This document shows positions 7,995 through 15,294 of a DNA stretch of 19,964 nt, in pieces (within the stretch, counting starts at the first letter, position 1; each line of letters begins with the position of its first letter). The stretch lies in NCBI GenBank assembly GCA_947632315.1, contig CANROV010000017.1:1-19964 (forward strand), written 5' to 3'. Source of the stretch: Candidatus Gastranaerophilales bacterium (GTDB lineage Bacteria; Cyanobacteriota; Vampirovibrionia; Gastranaerophilales; Gastranaerophilaceae). The notes under the pieces were generated by a model. That model saw nothing but the letters and a program-made list of their open reading frames with translations, was not told the origin of the DNA and did not search any database. Both the position numbers and the translations under genes were made by a program.

Positions 7995-8876
7995 TTATCT
8001 GATAATATTCCAAAAGTATCTTTTTAAAGTTTGACCTGCTGAAAGTTTTTTAAATCCGTCTTTTTCTGCAGAAACAATTTTAACTTCTTCCGGCTGAGAA
8101 GTTCTTGCATAGTTAGCGGATTTTTCGCCAAAGAGCATAACATATTCAGGCTGATAACCGTCAGGAATTTTAAGATATTCGCATAGTTCGGGGAAGAAAT
8201 TTAAGCATATTTGAGCATAACCGCACCAGCAAGTGCCGAGTCCTAAACTTTGAGCATATAATTCAAAGTAGCTCAGAGCTATTATTGCGTCTTCTTTAAC
8301 ACTTGGTGCTTTTATTGAGTTTGACGCTACAATTAAATGAGGTGCGCCTCTAAATATTATATCTTCGCCGTTAATTAATAATTTTGTATATATAGAAAAT
8401 TTGTCCGTTATAGCTTTAATAGGTGTTTTTGTAAGTGCATTGATTAATTTATTATTAACGTGTTCTCTAAATTCATTCATAACTTCGACATCATCAATAA
8501 ATGAAAAATATAATTGATGATAATTGCAGCCTGTCGGGGCATATTTAAGCATATCTTTAAGTTTATCAAGCTTTTCGGCAGTAACATTTTCATTTTTATA
8601 TTGTCTGTTACTTCTTCTTGATTTAATTAAATTTAAAATCATATCAGGATTTTGAGAAAATATTTGACTCGAATTATCCGGATTTTTATCAAAAACAGAT
8701 ATAGCTCCTACGGGGCATATTGAAAAACAATGCTGGCATTTAATGCATCTGTCTTCTCCAACAACATAAGGTATTTTATTTTCATTTAAATCAATAACTT
8801 TAGACAAACAATCTTTAACACATAATCCGCAATGAATACACTTTTGTTCATCAACTTTAAAATTTAAATTTGTCAT
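7995..8876 (-). CDS. Ferredoxin-nitroreductase fusion protein
   Basis: A 293-residue two-domain redox protein, likely cytosolic. Residues 1-60 hold two [4Fe-4S] motifs: Cys13-Cys16-Cys19-Cys23 and Cys44-Cys47-Cys50-Cys54. The second ends in CPVGAI. Residues about 82-270 are an FMN-dependent nitroreductase-family domain, beginning with the SRRSNRQY phosphate-binding segment (86-93), then YAPTGCNYH and a GLGTCWCGY stretch. Such fusions are common in anaerobes and are thought to take electrons from the clusters to reduce a substrate on FMN; the substrate is not known. ATG 8876 follows AAGGAT (8882-8887). It is the first gene of a minus-strand operon with an Lrp-type regulator and an aminotransferase; the context suggests amino-acid-linked redox metabolism but does not prove it. 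Confidence 0.92.
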   Translation of the reverse strand: MTNLNFKVDEQKCIHCGLCVKDCLSKVIDLNENKIPYVVGEDRCIKCQHCFSICPVGAISVFDKNPDNSSQIFSQNPDMILNLIKSRRSNRQYKNENVTAEKLDKLKDMLKYAPTGCNYHQLYFSFIDDVEVMNEFREHVNNKLINALTKTPIKAITDKFSIYTKLLINGEDIIFRGAPHLIVASNSIKAPSVKEDAIIALSYFELYAQSLGLGTCWCGYAQICLNFFPELCEYLKIPDGYQPEYVMLFGEKSANYARTSQPEEVKIVSAEKDGFKKLSAGQTLKRYFWNIIR

Positions 8877-8908
8877 AATTAATCCTTATTTTTTAACTAT
8901 ATTATCAT

Positions 8909-8936
8909 ATCATATAAATTTTTTTATTTAAGTTAA
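8909..8936 (-). promoter_or_regulatory. Candidate promoter of the ferredoxin-nitroreductase operon
   Basis: On the minus strand a TTAACT -35-like box (8936-8931) is followed after 16 bp by TATGAT (8914-8909), which matches the -10 consensus at five of six bases. A second TATGAT overlaps just downstream (8909-8904). The site lies about 33 bp before the start codon in the 98-bp divergent gap. The gap is very AT-rich, so chance matches are likely. Confidence 0.35.
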
Positions 8937-8974
8937 ATTTTTGTAGTATATTAAAAGAAAAAAGGGAGAAATAT

Positions 8975-9178
8975 ATGTTTCACGTTATAACAGAAAAAGA
9001 TTATTCGGAATTTTCGAGAAAACAAATCGGAGAATATTCAAAATTTGAAAAAGCATTAGAAGTAGCACAAAAGGCTATTGAAGGGAAAGAAGGTCTTCGT
9101 TATATTATTGAAAAAACGGATGGACACGTTGACAGCTACGGAAATCAAATTGTGACTGTTGTTGCCGAAAGTGAATAA
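8975..9178 (+). CDS. Small acidic protein of unknown function (67 aa)
   Basis: I do not recognise this protein. It has 67 residues, no signal peptide, no membrane segment and no cysteines. The pattern suggests an N-terminal strand (FHVIT), a helix rich in charged residues (about 15-38) and two strands separated by a GHVDSYGNQ turn (50-58), a compact alpha/beta fold. A strong AAAGGGAG site (8961-8968) sits 6 bp before ATG, and the reading frame has normal codon use, so it is a real gene. A TATATT box at 8947-8952 may serve as its -10. It lies 77 bp before the HExxH-containing membrane protein gene and points the same way, so the two may be co-expressed, but the gap is long enough that this is not certain. 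Confidence 0.75.
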   Translation: MFHVITEKDYSEFSRKQIGEYSKFEKALEVAQKAIEGKEGLRYIIEKTDGHVDSYGNQIVTVVAESE

Positions 9179-9255
9179 ACAAAAATTAAAAAAAGTCAAT
9201 TTCTAAATACATTTTGTTTTTATATACATATATTGGAATGGGAAAGAAGGTAAGT

Positions 9256-11247
9256 ATGTATTTAACAAATGTATCAGGAGTTAATCAATCTTCGGAAACA
9301 AAAACAAAGATTGAAAAAGATAAGTTAAAAACTCCAAAATTAGAATACGTAAATGACGAAGTTCAAATAAAAACAAAAAAAGCAAAAGAAGATAAATCAA
9401 ACAACGGAAAATTTGATGTTTCGGAGTGTTTAAAAAATTTCGTAAAAGGGGTTCTCTCACCATTAGCCGTAATAAAAGAACATCCTATAATGGCAATAGG
9501 AATGAGTGTATTAACAATTACAGCATGTACTTTTGTTCCTGTAATCGGGCCTGTTATGGGGATTGGCTTTGGATTATTAAGTGCATTTCAACTTGGAAAA
9601 GGTGTTTATAATTCAGCAAAGAACTATAAAAACGGAGATTATGACCGGGCTGAAAAATCTTTTAATGAGATAGGACAAGGCAGTGTAGGCGTAGTAATGT
9701 CGGTATTAGGCTTAAAACAGAGTGCAAAAGTTGCAAAAGAAGCTAAATTAATGAGTGAATTAAATGTTAAATCATTAACTCAGGCACAAAGAGAAGCTAT
9801 CGCACTTGAAGTTAAAAATGGCAGTTATATTGATGCTTTAAAAGAAATCGGCTCATTATTTACTACGAAGACAGGATTAAAGGCTGTTATTGCACAATTT
9901 AAACCTTCTATGATAAAAACAAGAGTTACTGAATTGGCTGATTATTTTAAGGGTAAAAGATATAAAACGAAACAAGAAGAGATAGAAAATAAAAAATCTA
10001 TAACAAGAGAAGAAAAATTTAAGAAATCTGCCGAAGGAATAAGAAGAGCTTCGCTTACGGATGAAGAGACAGAAGCGGAAATAACGAAAGTATATAAAGA
10101 AGTATTTGATAAATTAGGTATTTCTGAAGAACAAAGACCTCAATTAGTTATAGAAAAAGGAGATATAAGCTTAGGCGGTGAATATGATATTAAAGGACAT
10201 GTAATTACCCTAAATCCTGAAGCATATAAAAATGGTGTATTTGAACTGGATGATATCATTATGCATGAAGCAACACACAGTAAAGAAGCTTTGTTAAGAG
10301 CGGGGATTCCGCAGGAAAGGGCAGATGAAATAGTTAGGGAACAATTAATAAGCCGAATAATTAATGGTGAAAATGAGAAAATATTAAAAACAGGCGGATT
10401 GCTTGGGCCTGAGATGATGGATCCACCTAAAATGTCACAATCAATGAGAGCTGATTTTGCTCAATTTGCCAAGGAAAATTTATATGTAAAAAAATCATTA
10501 CCTGATATGACAGATAAAATAAATGCATTATTATCTAAGCACCCTGAGTTTGTTCAGCAATATGACAGTTTTGATGATGCGGTAAAAGTATTAAACGATT
10601 ATTGTACTTCACATAATATAAGGTATAGAGCTTTTTCCGGTATAAAAATTAATTTAGAATCTAACAAATATGAGCCTCCTCGTTATCTTGATATTCCCCA
10701 ATTATCCGGAGATGATTTGTTGAGAGCGGAACAATCACTAATAGATAATATTACTTCTCTGGAAGGTAATTCAAGACTAAACGAAACGTATGGATTGTTT
10801 CATTCTAATCAAGCATTTAATCAATATCAATTCAGTCCCGAAGAAGTTCTTGCACAGAAAAACGGAAATAATTTTTTAATAGATAATTTAACTGCAAAAT
10901 TAAATGCTATGAAAGAAGCAGGTACTTTAACTCCGGAGCAGGAAACTTATATGTCTGGATTAATAAACAAAGCAAAATTAATTATAGAATATAAAACAAA
11001 AGGTTTAGAGTATTATAAGAATTATACGGAACTTATTCATAATCCTGACAATTCCAAGTTAGCAGAAACCGTAAAACTAATGGAGAAGGAACTTGCCGCA
11101 TTAAAAGAACAAATAAATCCTGAAGAGTATGAAATAATAAAGCAAGTGATAGAAGTTCCGACTTTATTCCCTGATATAGCCAGTGTCGATATTCCTGCTT
11201 CAAGTCTTGCCGCTTTTGATATTATGAATGATAATATACAAAAATAA
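9256..11247 (+). CDS. Large unknown protein with hydrophobic segment and HExxH metallopeptidase-like motif
   Basis: A 663-residue protein I cannot place in a named family. Residues 1-60 are Lys/Glu-rich and look disordered. Residues about 66-113 are a glycine- and alanine-rich hydrophobic stretch able to form a membrane hairpin, followed by a second small-residue patch (139-153). Residues 170-290 are charged and helical. A compact segment follows: a GGEYDIKGHVITLNP strand pair (307-321), then DDIIMHEATHSKEALL (332-347) with HEATH at 337-341, an HExxH zinc site. The layout of two strands, LNP, then I-x-HExxH resembles metallopeptidase domains of toxins and effectors. The tail (405-663) is helical; FSPEEVLAQ (526-534) could give a third metal ligand, but this is a guess. 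No signal peptide is seen. ATG 9256 is chosen because AGAAGG (9245-9250) precedes it; an in-frame TTG at 9214 and ATG at 9238 lack such a site. Confidence 0.8.
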   Translation: MYLTNVSGVNQSSETKTKIEKDKLKTPKLEYVNDEVQIKTKKAKEDKSNNGKFDVSECLKNFVKGVLSPLAVIKEHPIMAIGMSVLTITACTFVPVIGPVMGIGFGLLSAFQLGKGVYNSAKNYKNGDYDRAEKSFNEIGQGSVGVVMSVLGLKQSAKVAKEAKLMSELNVKSLTQAQREAIALEVKNGSYIDALKEIGSLFTTKTGLKAVIAQFKPSMIKTRVTELADYFKGKRYKTKQEEIENKKSITREEKFKKSAEGIRRASLTDEETEAEITKVYKEVFDKLGISEEQRPQLVIEKGDISLGGEYDIKGHVITLNPEAYKNGVFELDDIIMHEATHSKEALLRAGIPQERADEIVREQLISRIINGENEKILKTGGLLGPEMMDPPKMSQSMRADFAQFAKENLYVKKSLPDMTDKINALLSKHPEFVQQYDSFDDAVKVLNDYCTSHNIRYRAFSGIKINLESNKYEPPRYLDIPQLSGDDLLRAEQSLIDNITSLEGNSRLNETYGLFHSNQAFNQYQFSPEEVLAQKNGNNFLIDNLTAKLNAMKEAGTLTPEQETYMSGLINKAKLIIEYKTKGLEYYKNYTELIHNPDNSKLAETVKLMEKELAALKEQINPEEYEIIKQVIEVPTLFPDIASVDIPASSLAAFDIMNDNIQK

Positions 11248-11265
11248 AAAATAAAAAATAAAAAA
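11245..11265. repeat. Three copies of a 7-base A-rich unit at a stop codon
   Basis: The unit TAAAAAA occurs three times in exact tandem, beginning with the stop codon of the HExxH protein gene. Slippage here would not change the protein because the first unit already holds the stop. In such AT-rich DNA this may be trivial. Confidence 0.6.
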
Positions 11266-11280
11266 TTAATATAATAACTT

Positions 11281-11315
11281 GCCTGATAGTAACTGTCAGG
11301 CATTATTATTATAAT
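11281..11315 (+). terminator. Rho-independent terminator after the HExxH protein gene
   Basis: GCCTGATAG (11281-11289) pairs with CTGTCAGGC (11293-11301) in a 9-bp stem with one G-T pair and a TAA loop. An ATTATTATTATAATT run follows, which is U-rich but interrupted. It lies 33 bp after the stop of the HExxH protein and before the MerR-type gene, which probably therefore has its own promoter or depends on read-through. Confidence 0.7.
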
Positions 11316-11334
11316 TAATCGCCGGAGGTAGATT

Positions 11335-11730
11335 ATGTATACAATAAAAAATGTTGCCGAAAAATTAAATATATCAGAACACACATTAAGATTTTGGGCA
11401 AAAAACGGTTTTTTCCCCTTTGTAAAACGTAATAAAAATAACATAAGAATTTTTGAAGAAAATGACCTTGAGTGGGTAAAGATTGTTAAATGCCTTAGAA
11501 GTGTCGGACTTGATAATAAATCTGTAAAAAAATACATTGAATATTGTATAGAAGGCGATTCAACAATTTCAAAGAGGTATAAATTAATAAAAGAAACAAA
11601 AACAAAAGCAGAGTTGCAATTATCAGAATTACAAAAACAAATTCAATTATTAAATTATAAAGAAGAATATTATATGAAATTAATAAATTCTCATGCTAAA
11701 GATACCTGGAATCCTATGAATAAAAAATAA
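11335..11730 (+). CDS. MerR-family transcriptional regulator
   Basis: A 131-residue regulator. Residues 1-70 form the MerR winged helix-turn-helix: MYTIKNVAEKLNISEHTLRF at the start, WAKNGFFPF as the usual turn after helix 2, and a RIFEENDLEWVKIVKCLRSV stretch as the wing and following helix. Residues 80-115 form the dimerisation coiled coil. The short C-terminus lacks a metal-binding cysteine cluster (only Cys53 and Cys71 exist) and lacks a large ligand domain, so it is a general MerR-like protein sensing an unknown signal. GGAGG at 11324-11328 sits 6 bp before ATG. It is separated from the gene upstream by a terminator and its stop is 1 bp from the stop of the convergent acetyltransferase gene. 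Its target is unknown. Confidence 0.9.
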   Translation: MYTIKNVAEKLNISEHTLRFWAKNGFFPFVKRNKNNIRIFEENDLEWVKIVKCLRSVGLDNKSVKKYIEYCIEGDSTISKRYKLIKETKTKAELQLSELQKQIQLLNYKEEYYMKLINSHAKDTWNPMNKK

Positions 11731-11731
11731 A

Positions 11732-12278
11732 TTAAATATTTCTTATGCTTTTTAGGAAAATAATAGACTCTTCAATGTTATCATAGGGAATTTGTTTAAT
11801 TATTTCATCATCTAATTCCCACCATTTAAGTTCTAAAAGTTGTTGGATTATTTCTTCATTAAATCTATAGCGCATGACTTTTGCAGGTATACCCACGGCA
11901 ATAGCATAGGGCGGAATGTCTTTTGTTACAAGAGCTGATGTTCCAATAACTGCACCATCTCCTATTTTTACGCCGTTTTGTATTTTAACTTCATCACCAA
12001 TCCAAACATCATTACCAATAATAACAGGCTCGAGCCTTTCAAATTCATTATGTGCGGGGGGGGGGGTTTTCGGATTTGAATTTTAGTCTGTCTAAATATA
12101 AATAAGGACTTGTAGACAAAAAATTTAAAGGATGATTTCCGTTACCGAGCCTTACGCCTGAACCGATAGAAACAAAACTGCCAATAATGGTTCTTTTGTT
12201 CCAAATTACGGGCTGAGAAGCACAATATGTATATTTCCCTACGTTAGGTATATTCGGTTTTTGTAATACCATATTCAT
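11732..12278 (-). CDS. CatB-type hexapeptide acetyltransferase, frame broken at an 11-G run (phase-variable or disrupted)
   Basis: The minus strand encodes a left-handed beta-helix O-acetyltransferase in two frames. Codons from ATG 12278 give a 76-residue piece with IGSFVSIGSGVRLGNGNHP (the xenobiotic-acetyltransferase histidine) and STSPYLY, ending at a stop at 12048-12050 soon after the C-run (12066-12056 on this strand). In the next frame the protein continues with EPVIIGNDVWIGDEVKIQNG, IGDGAVIGTSALVTKDIPPY, a GIPAKVMRYRF segment and LLELKWWELDD, ending at 11732. Loss of one G (11 to 10) joins both parts into a normal-looking 181-residue enzyme; 7 or 13 would also work. Members acetylate sugars or drugs using acetyl-CoA. 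A site AAGGAT precedes the start. It lies 15 bp after the YhcH-like gene in one operon. A sequencing error in the homopolymer is the main alternative. Confidence 0.85.
12056..12066. repeat. Run of 11 G (C on the coding strand) inside the acetyltransferase gene
   Basis: Eleven consecutive G occur in a region otherwise about 30% GC, where chance runs of this length are very improbable. On the coding strand the run encodes prolines between the SEN and HNE segments of the acetyltransferase. The current length puts the downstream half out of frame. Long G/C tracts inside surface-modification genes are a classic source of slipped-strand phase variation. Confidence 0.95.
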
Positions 12279-12293
12279 TTATCCTTATTTATT

Positions 12294-12737
12294 TTATATA
12301 TGTATTTTGAAAATCGCCTTTTTAACGTGTTTTGGTGAATCTATTGCTAAGGCGGGCATGTGGGCATCTTGCGGGTAAAAAATTAAGAACGTTTTATTAT
12401 CGGCTTTAAGTTTATCAACACTGCCTTTTAAAAATTCAACATCTTTTTCCGGATTATATTCTTCACTGACGGTTGTATTATCAATATTTGTATAGCCCAT
12501 ATATTCTTCACCTATAGCTAACACTTGAATATCAATGTATTTTTTGTGCGCTTCAAGTTTCTGAGATGGTTTGGTTTCGTATTCTTGTAAATTAAAAAAT
12601 ACTTCACTACCTCTTATTTCGTGTCTTCCGCAATCTAACTCGCTTAAATCGTGAGTCTTTAAATAATCAAAAACTAATTTAAAATCTTTGTGTAATGTGA
12701 TGTATTTATCTGCATTGGTTAATTTATCAATAATCAT
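12294..12737 (-). CDS. YhcH/YjgK/YiaL (NanQ/EbgC-like) family protein
   Basis: A 147-residue cupin-like protein of the DUF386 family. Known relatives include NanQ, a sialic-acid anomerase, and EbgC, the small subunit of evolved beta-galactosidase. Visible motifs are MIIDKL at the start, HEIRGSEVFFNLQEY (39-53), KLEAHKKYIDIQ (60-71) and FYPQDAHMPAL (120-130); Glu62, His64 and His126 are likely metal ligands. The start at 12737 is chosen because AAAGGAG lies 9 bp upstream and it gives the family's usual N-terminus; the frame continues upstream to 12800 but that adds 21 non-conserved residues and would run through the promoter. The acetyltransferase gene follows after 15 bp, so this operon likely handles or modifies a sugar, perhaps a sialic-acid-like one; that is inference. 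Confidence 0.9.
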   Translation of the reverse strand: MIIDKLTNADKYITLHKDFKLVFDYLKTHDLSELDCGRHEIRGSEVFFNLQEYETKPSQKLEAHKKYIDIQVLAIGEEYMGYTNIDNTTVSEEYNPEKDVEFLKGSVDKLKADNKTFLIFYPQDAHMPALAIDSPKHVKKAIFKIHI

Positions 12738-12759
12738 AAAAGAAATCTCCTTTGTAATA

Positions 12760-12788
12760 AATGTAACATAATTTTTTACATTTGTTAA
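12760..12788 (-). promoter_or_regulatory. Candidate promoter of the YhcH-acetyltransferase operon
   Basis: On the minus strand TTAACA (12788-12783, five of six bases of the -35 consensus) is followed after exactly 17 bp by TACATT (12765-12760), preceded by TG one base upstream as in extended -10 sites. Transcription would begin near 12753, giving a short leader of about 16 nt that still holds the AAAGGAG ribosome site. Confidence 0.55.
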
Positions 12789-12871
12789 ATAAAAAAGCAA
12801 TTATTTAAAACAAAAATACTTTATATAAGTGTAGAAAGAATCTGGTTTAGACCATATCTTACGGAGATAAT

Positions 12872-13075
12872 ATGAACGAAGAACAATTAAATGCAATATT
12901 AGGAACAATAAGCGAACCTATTAAAAATGTTTATAAATTATCATCGAGAAAACAAATAAATGAAATTCAAAGAATGATAAGAATCTTTGAAATAAATGAA
13001 GAACAAAAAAATAAGCATAAAATGCTATCAATAAAAAATTTGGCAACGATGAAAGTTGTTTTTAGCAATAATTAA
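12872..13075 (+). CDS. Small helical protein of unknown function (67 aa)
   Basis: I do not recognise this protein. It has 67 residues, is rich in Lys, Glu, Asn and Ile, has no cysteine, no signal peptide and no membrane segment, and is predicted by eye to be mostly helical. It contains MNEEQLNAILGTI at the start and a second charged helix with MIRIFEINEEQKNKHK. A CGGAGAT site (GGAG 12863-12866) stands 5 bp before ATG, which supports a real gene. An imperfect hairpin around TGGT-TTAG-ACCA (about 12837-12860) lies in its likely leader. It shares the divergent gap with the YhcH operon. Its stop overlaps the stop of the convergent GNAT gene through a shared TTAA. Confidence 0.65.
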   Translation: MNEEQLNAILGTISEPIKNVYKLSSRKQINEIQRMIRIFEINEEQKNKHKMLSIKNLATMKVVFSNN

Positions 13076-14067
13076 TTTTTTAAAAGCGGAAAATATGCTT
13101 GAGGATAAGTATATTGTTCCGTAAAACCGTTAGCTTTATACATATTAACTGAAGACATATTGTCGGAATCACAGCTTGCATTTATTTCTTTTAAGCTCCA
13201 GCCTTCGGAAACGGAAGTGGATATTAAATCATTTAAAAGTGAATTAAGTAATAATTTCCCGAATCCTAAATTCCTATGTTTTTTTAAAATACCAACAATA
13301 GGAATATTAGCTATTTGTTTGTTTGTACGGTTTGCAAAACAAATGCCTACAGGTCTTTTTTTATAGATTAACACTTTTGTTATATCAGGTAAAAATAGTC
13401 CGTAAATATTGTTTATTATTTTTTCCGATATATCACGGCACCCGTGTTCTGTTTTAAATCTGGGGTCAAAAAGTGCGTCATAAGAATCTTTGAATGCTTG
13501 ATGTATTATTCCGGCAACGTCTTTTTGATATAGTGTTTTCCAATTGGTAATATAATAATCTTCCGGTAATTTAACATTAGATGATTCTTTTAATTTATTT
13601 ATCGCTTTTACATCATTAAATCCGAATGCCATAACTGATGTATTAACAGTTTTAAATCCTAAGTTAACTATTTCGGAAGCAAAAAAAGCTTGTTTTCCAA
13701 GCATAGGATATGTTACTACTTTTTCCTTCATAATATCTTTGTTTAATTCAAGAAATTTTTGAAGCATTAATTTATATCTGGTGCTGATATTTTCATTTCC
13801 TATGCAGTGAATAATATTTAATTCCAGAGATTCGGAAACTAAAGTAGTATAAACCAAGAATCCTGTAGGTATTTCATCTTCCAAGAGAACAAGGCAGTTT
13901 AATAAGCCTTTTTCAATACTTTTAATAAAGTTATCATAGTCAATCGGTTCGAGTTCAAAATTGTAATCTGCCGAAGCATTTCGTCTAAAATCATTATAAA
14001 TTCCGCTAAGTAATTTATAATAATTTGGGTTATAAGGTTCTACTTTATATATAGTTAAATTAGCCAT
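13072..14067 (-). CDS. Double GNAT-domain N-acetyltransferase-like protein
   Basis: A 331-residue protein made of two GNAT-like halves. The C-terminal half (about 172-331) is the better one: an IPIVGILKKHRNLGFGKLLL segment (255-274) contains the acetyl-CoA pyrophosphate-binding R-x-L-G-F-G-K loop (265-271), followed by a D-x-x-N-x-x-S-V-x-M-Y-x-x-N-GF motif (300-315) typical of GNAT motif B. The N-terminal half (about 1-150) has a degraded pattern with NLGFKTV but no clear acetyl-CoA loop, so it may be a non-catalytic copy used for substrate binding. The substrate is unknown. It starts 11 bp after the stop of ribBA and is likely co-transcribed with riboflavin genes, yet no known riboflavin step needs an acetyltransferase. 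Only a weak GAGAGA ribosome site precedes the ATG. Confidence 0.85.
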   Translation of the reverse strand: MANLTIYKVEPYNPNYYKLLSGIYNDFRRNASADYNFELEPIDYDNFIKSIEKGLLNCLVLLEDEIPTGFLVYTTLVSESLELNIIHCIGNENISTRYKLMLQKFLELNKDIMKEKVVTYPMLGKQAFFASEIVNLGFKTVNTSVMAFGFNDVKAINKLKESSNVKLPEDYYITNWKTLYQKDVAGIIHQAFKDSYDALFDPRFKTEHGCRDISEKIINNIYGLFLPDITKVLIYKKRPVGICFANRTNKQIANIPIVGILKKHRNLGFGKLLLNSLLNDLISTSVSEGWSLKEINASCDSDNMSSVNMYKANGFTEQYTYPQAYFPLLKN

Positions 14068-14078
14068 AATCTCTCACT

Positions 14079-15293
14079 TTATATATCAATTAAATGTTCC
14101 ATTTTATCAACTTTAGTATGCATATATTTTTCATTATACTTATTTAATGGAGTTTTTAAAGCGACTCTTTCGGTTATTTCAAGTCCGTAGCCTTTTAGTG
14201 CAACAATTTTAGTAGGATTGTTTGTAATAAGTTTAAATTTAGTGTAACCTAAATCTCTTAAAATTTGAGCGCCTATACCGTAATTTCTTAAATCAGGAAG
14301 AAAACCGAGTGATATATTAGCCTGAACAGTGTCTTGTCCGTGTTCTTGAAGCGCATAGGCTTTTATTTTATTAACAAGTCCGATACCTCTTCCTTCGTGT
14401 CCTCTCATATAAATAAGTGCGCCTTTTCCGTATTCATTTATTAATTTTAAAGCTGATTCCAATTGATTTTGGCAGTCACAGCGTTTTGAGTGAAATACAT
14501 CGCCCGTTAAACATTCGGAATGGACTCTGACCATCGGAATTTTATCAGTTCCGTCATCTTTAACTATAGCTATCTGGTCAACACCTCCGAGTTTATTTGT
14601 GTAGCCGTACACTTTGAAATCGCCGAAGTCTGACGGAAGCATAGCTTGAGCTTCACGAACCATAAACATTTCTTTTTTTAATCTGTATTCAATTAATTGA
14701 GCAACAGTAATAAATTTAAGGTTATGTTTTTGTGAGAATTTAACCAAATCATCTCTTCTTGCCATTGTACCGTCAGGATTAACAATTTCACAAATTACGG
14801 CAGACGGGTTGAGTCCTGCTAAACGAGCCAAATCAACAGAAGCTTCCGTATGCCCCACTCTTTCAAGGACTCCGCCTTTACGTGCTATTAACGGAAATAC
14901 ATGACCGGGTCTTGATAAATCAGAGCTGACAGCGTCATTTGCAACAGCTACTTCTATGGTCTTTGCTCTGTCATAAGCACTGACTCCTGTTGTAACACCA
15001 TATTTTTTTACTGCGTCAATACTTTGGGTAAATGCCGTACCTTTGGGGTCTGTATTGTTGCTTACCATTTCTGATAATCCCAGTTTATCAGCTTTTTCTC
15101 TTGTAAGTGCAAGACATAGAACTCCTTTACACTCTGATATTAAGAAGTTAATTATATTTGCGTTGGCAAATTGAGCAGGTGCAATAACGTCACCTTCATT
15201 TTCTCTGTCTTCATCATCCGCAACTATAACGGGTTTCCCGTTTCTAAAGTCTTCAATTGCTTCTTCTATTGTATTAAACTTAATTTCACTCAT
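14079..15293 (-). CDS. ribBA: Bifunctional 3,4-dihydroxy-2-butanone 4-phosphate synthase / GTP cyclohydrolase II
   Basis: Catalyses both committed entry reactions to riboflavin: ribulose 5-phosphate to dihydroxybutanone phosphate (N-terminal domain) and GTP opening (C-terminal domain). The 404-residue length is typical. N-domain motifs are DDEDRENEGD (26-35), SRPGHVFPL (127-135) and GHTEASVDL (147-155). The GTP cyclohydrolase II domain has VRVHSECLTGDVF (255-267), zinc ligands Cys261, Cys272 and Cys274, RGHEGRGIGL (297-306) and the closing TNNPTKI (357-363). All the key residues I can check are present. It starts 1 bp after the stop of ribE (TAAAATG), so the two are coupled; the GNAT gene follows after 11 bp. 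ribD and ribH are not in the window and must lie elsewhere. Confidence 0.97.
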   Translation of the reverse strand: MSEIKFNTIEEAIEDFRNGKPVIVADDEDRENEGDVIAPAQFANANIINFLISECKGVLCLALTREKADKLGLSEMVSNNTDPKGTAFTQSIDAVKKYGVTTGVSAYDRAKTIEVAVANDAVSSDLSRPGHVFPLIARKGGVLERVGHTEASVDLARLAGLNPSAVICEIVNPDGTMARRDDLVKFSQKHNLKFITVAQLIEYRLKKEMFMVREAQAMLPSDFGDFKVYGYTNKLGGVDQIAIVKDDGTDKIPMVRVHSECLTGDVFHSKRCDCQNQLESALKLINEYGKGALIYMRGHEGRGIGLVNKIKAYALQEHGQDTVQANISLGFLPDLRNYGIGAQILRDLGYTKFKLITNNPTKIVALKGYGLEITERVALKTPLNKYNEKYMHTKVDKMEHLIDI

Positions 15294-15294
15294 T

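Noticed and set aside
9214..9255. Upstream extension of the HExxH protein to a TTG codon at 9214
   Set aside because: No ribosome site precedes it, whereas AGAAGG stands 5 bp before ATG 9256; the added residues look like random translation of AT-rich DNA.
11037..11537. A 166-codon minus-strand open frame rich in Phe, Ser and Ile
   Set aside because: It lies antisense to the HExxH protein and MerR genes and crosses the terminator; its composition is what antisense of AT-rich coding DNA gives.
12738..12800. Upstream extension of the YhcH-like protein to 12800
   Set aside because: It would run through a good promoter and ribosome site and adds residues before the family's normal MIIDKL-type start.
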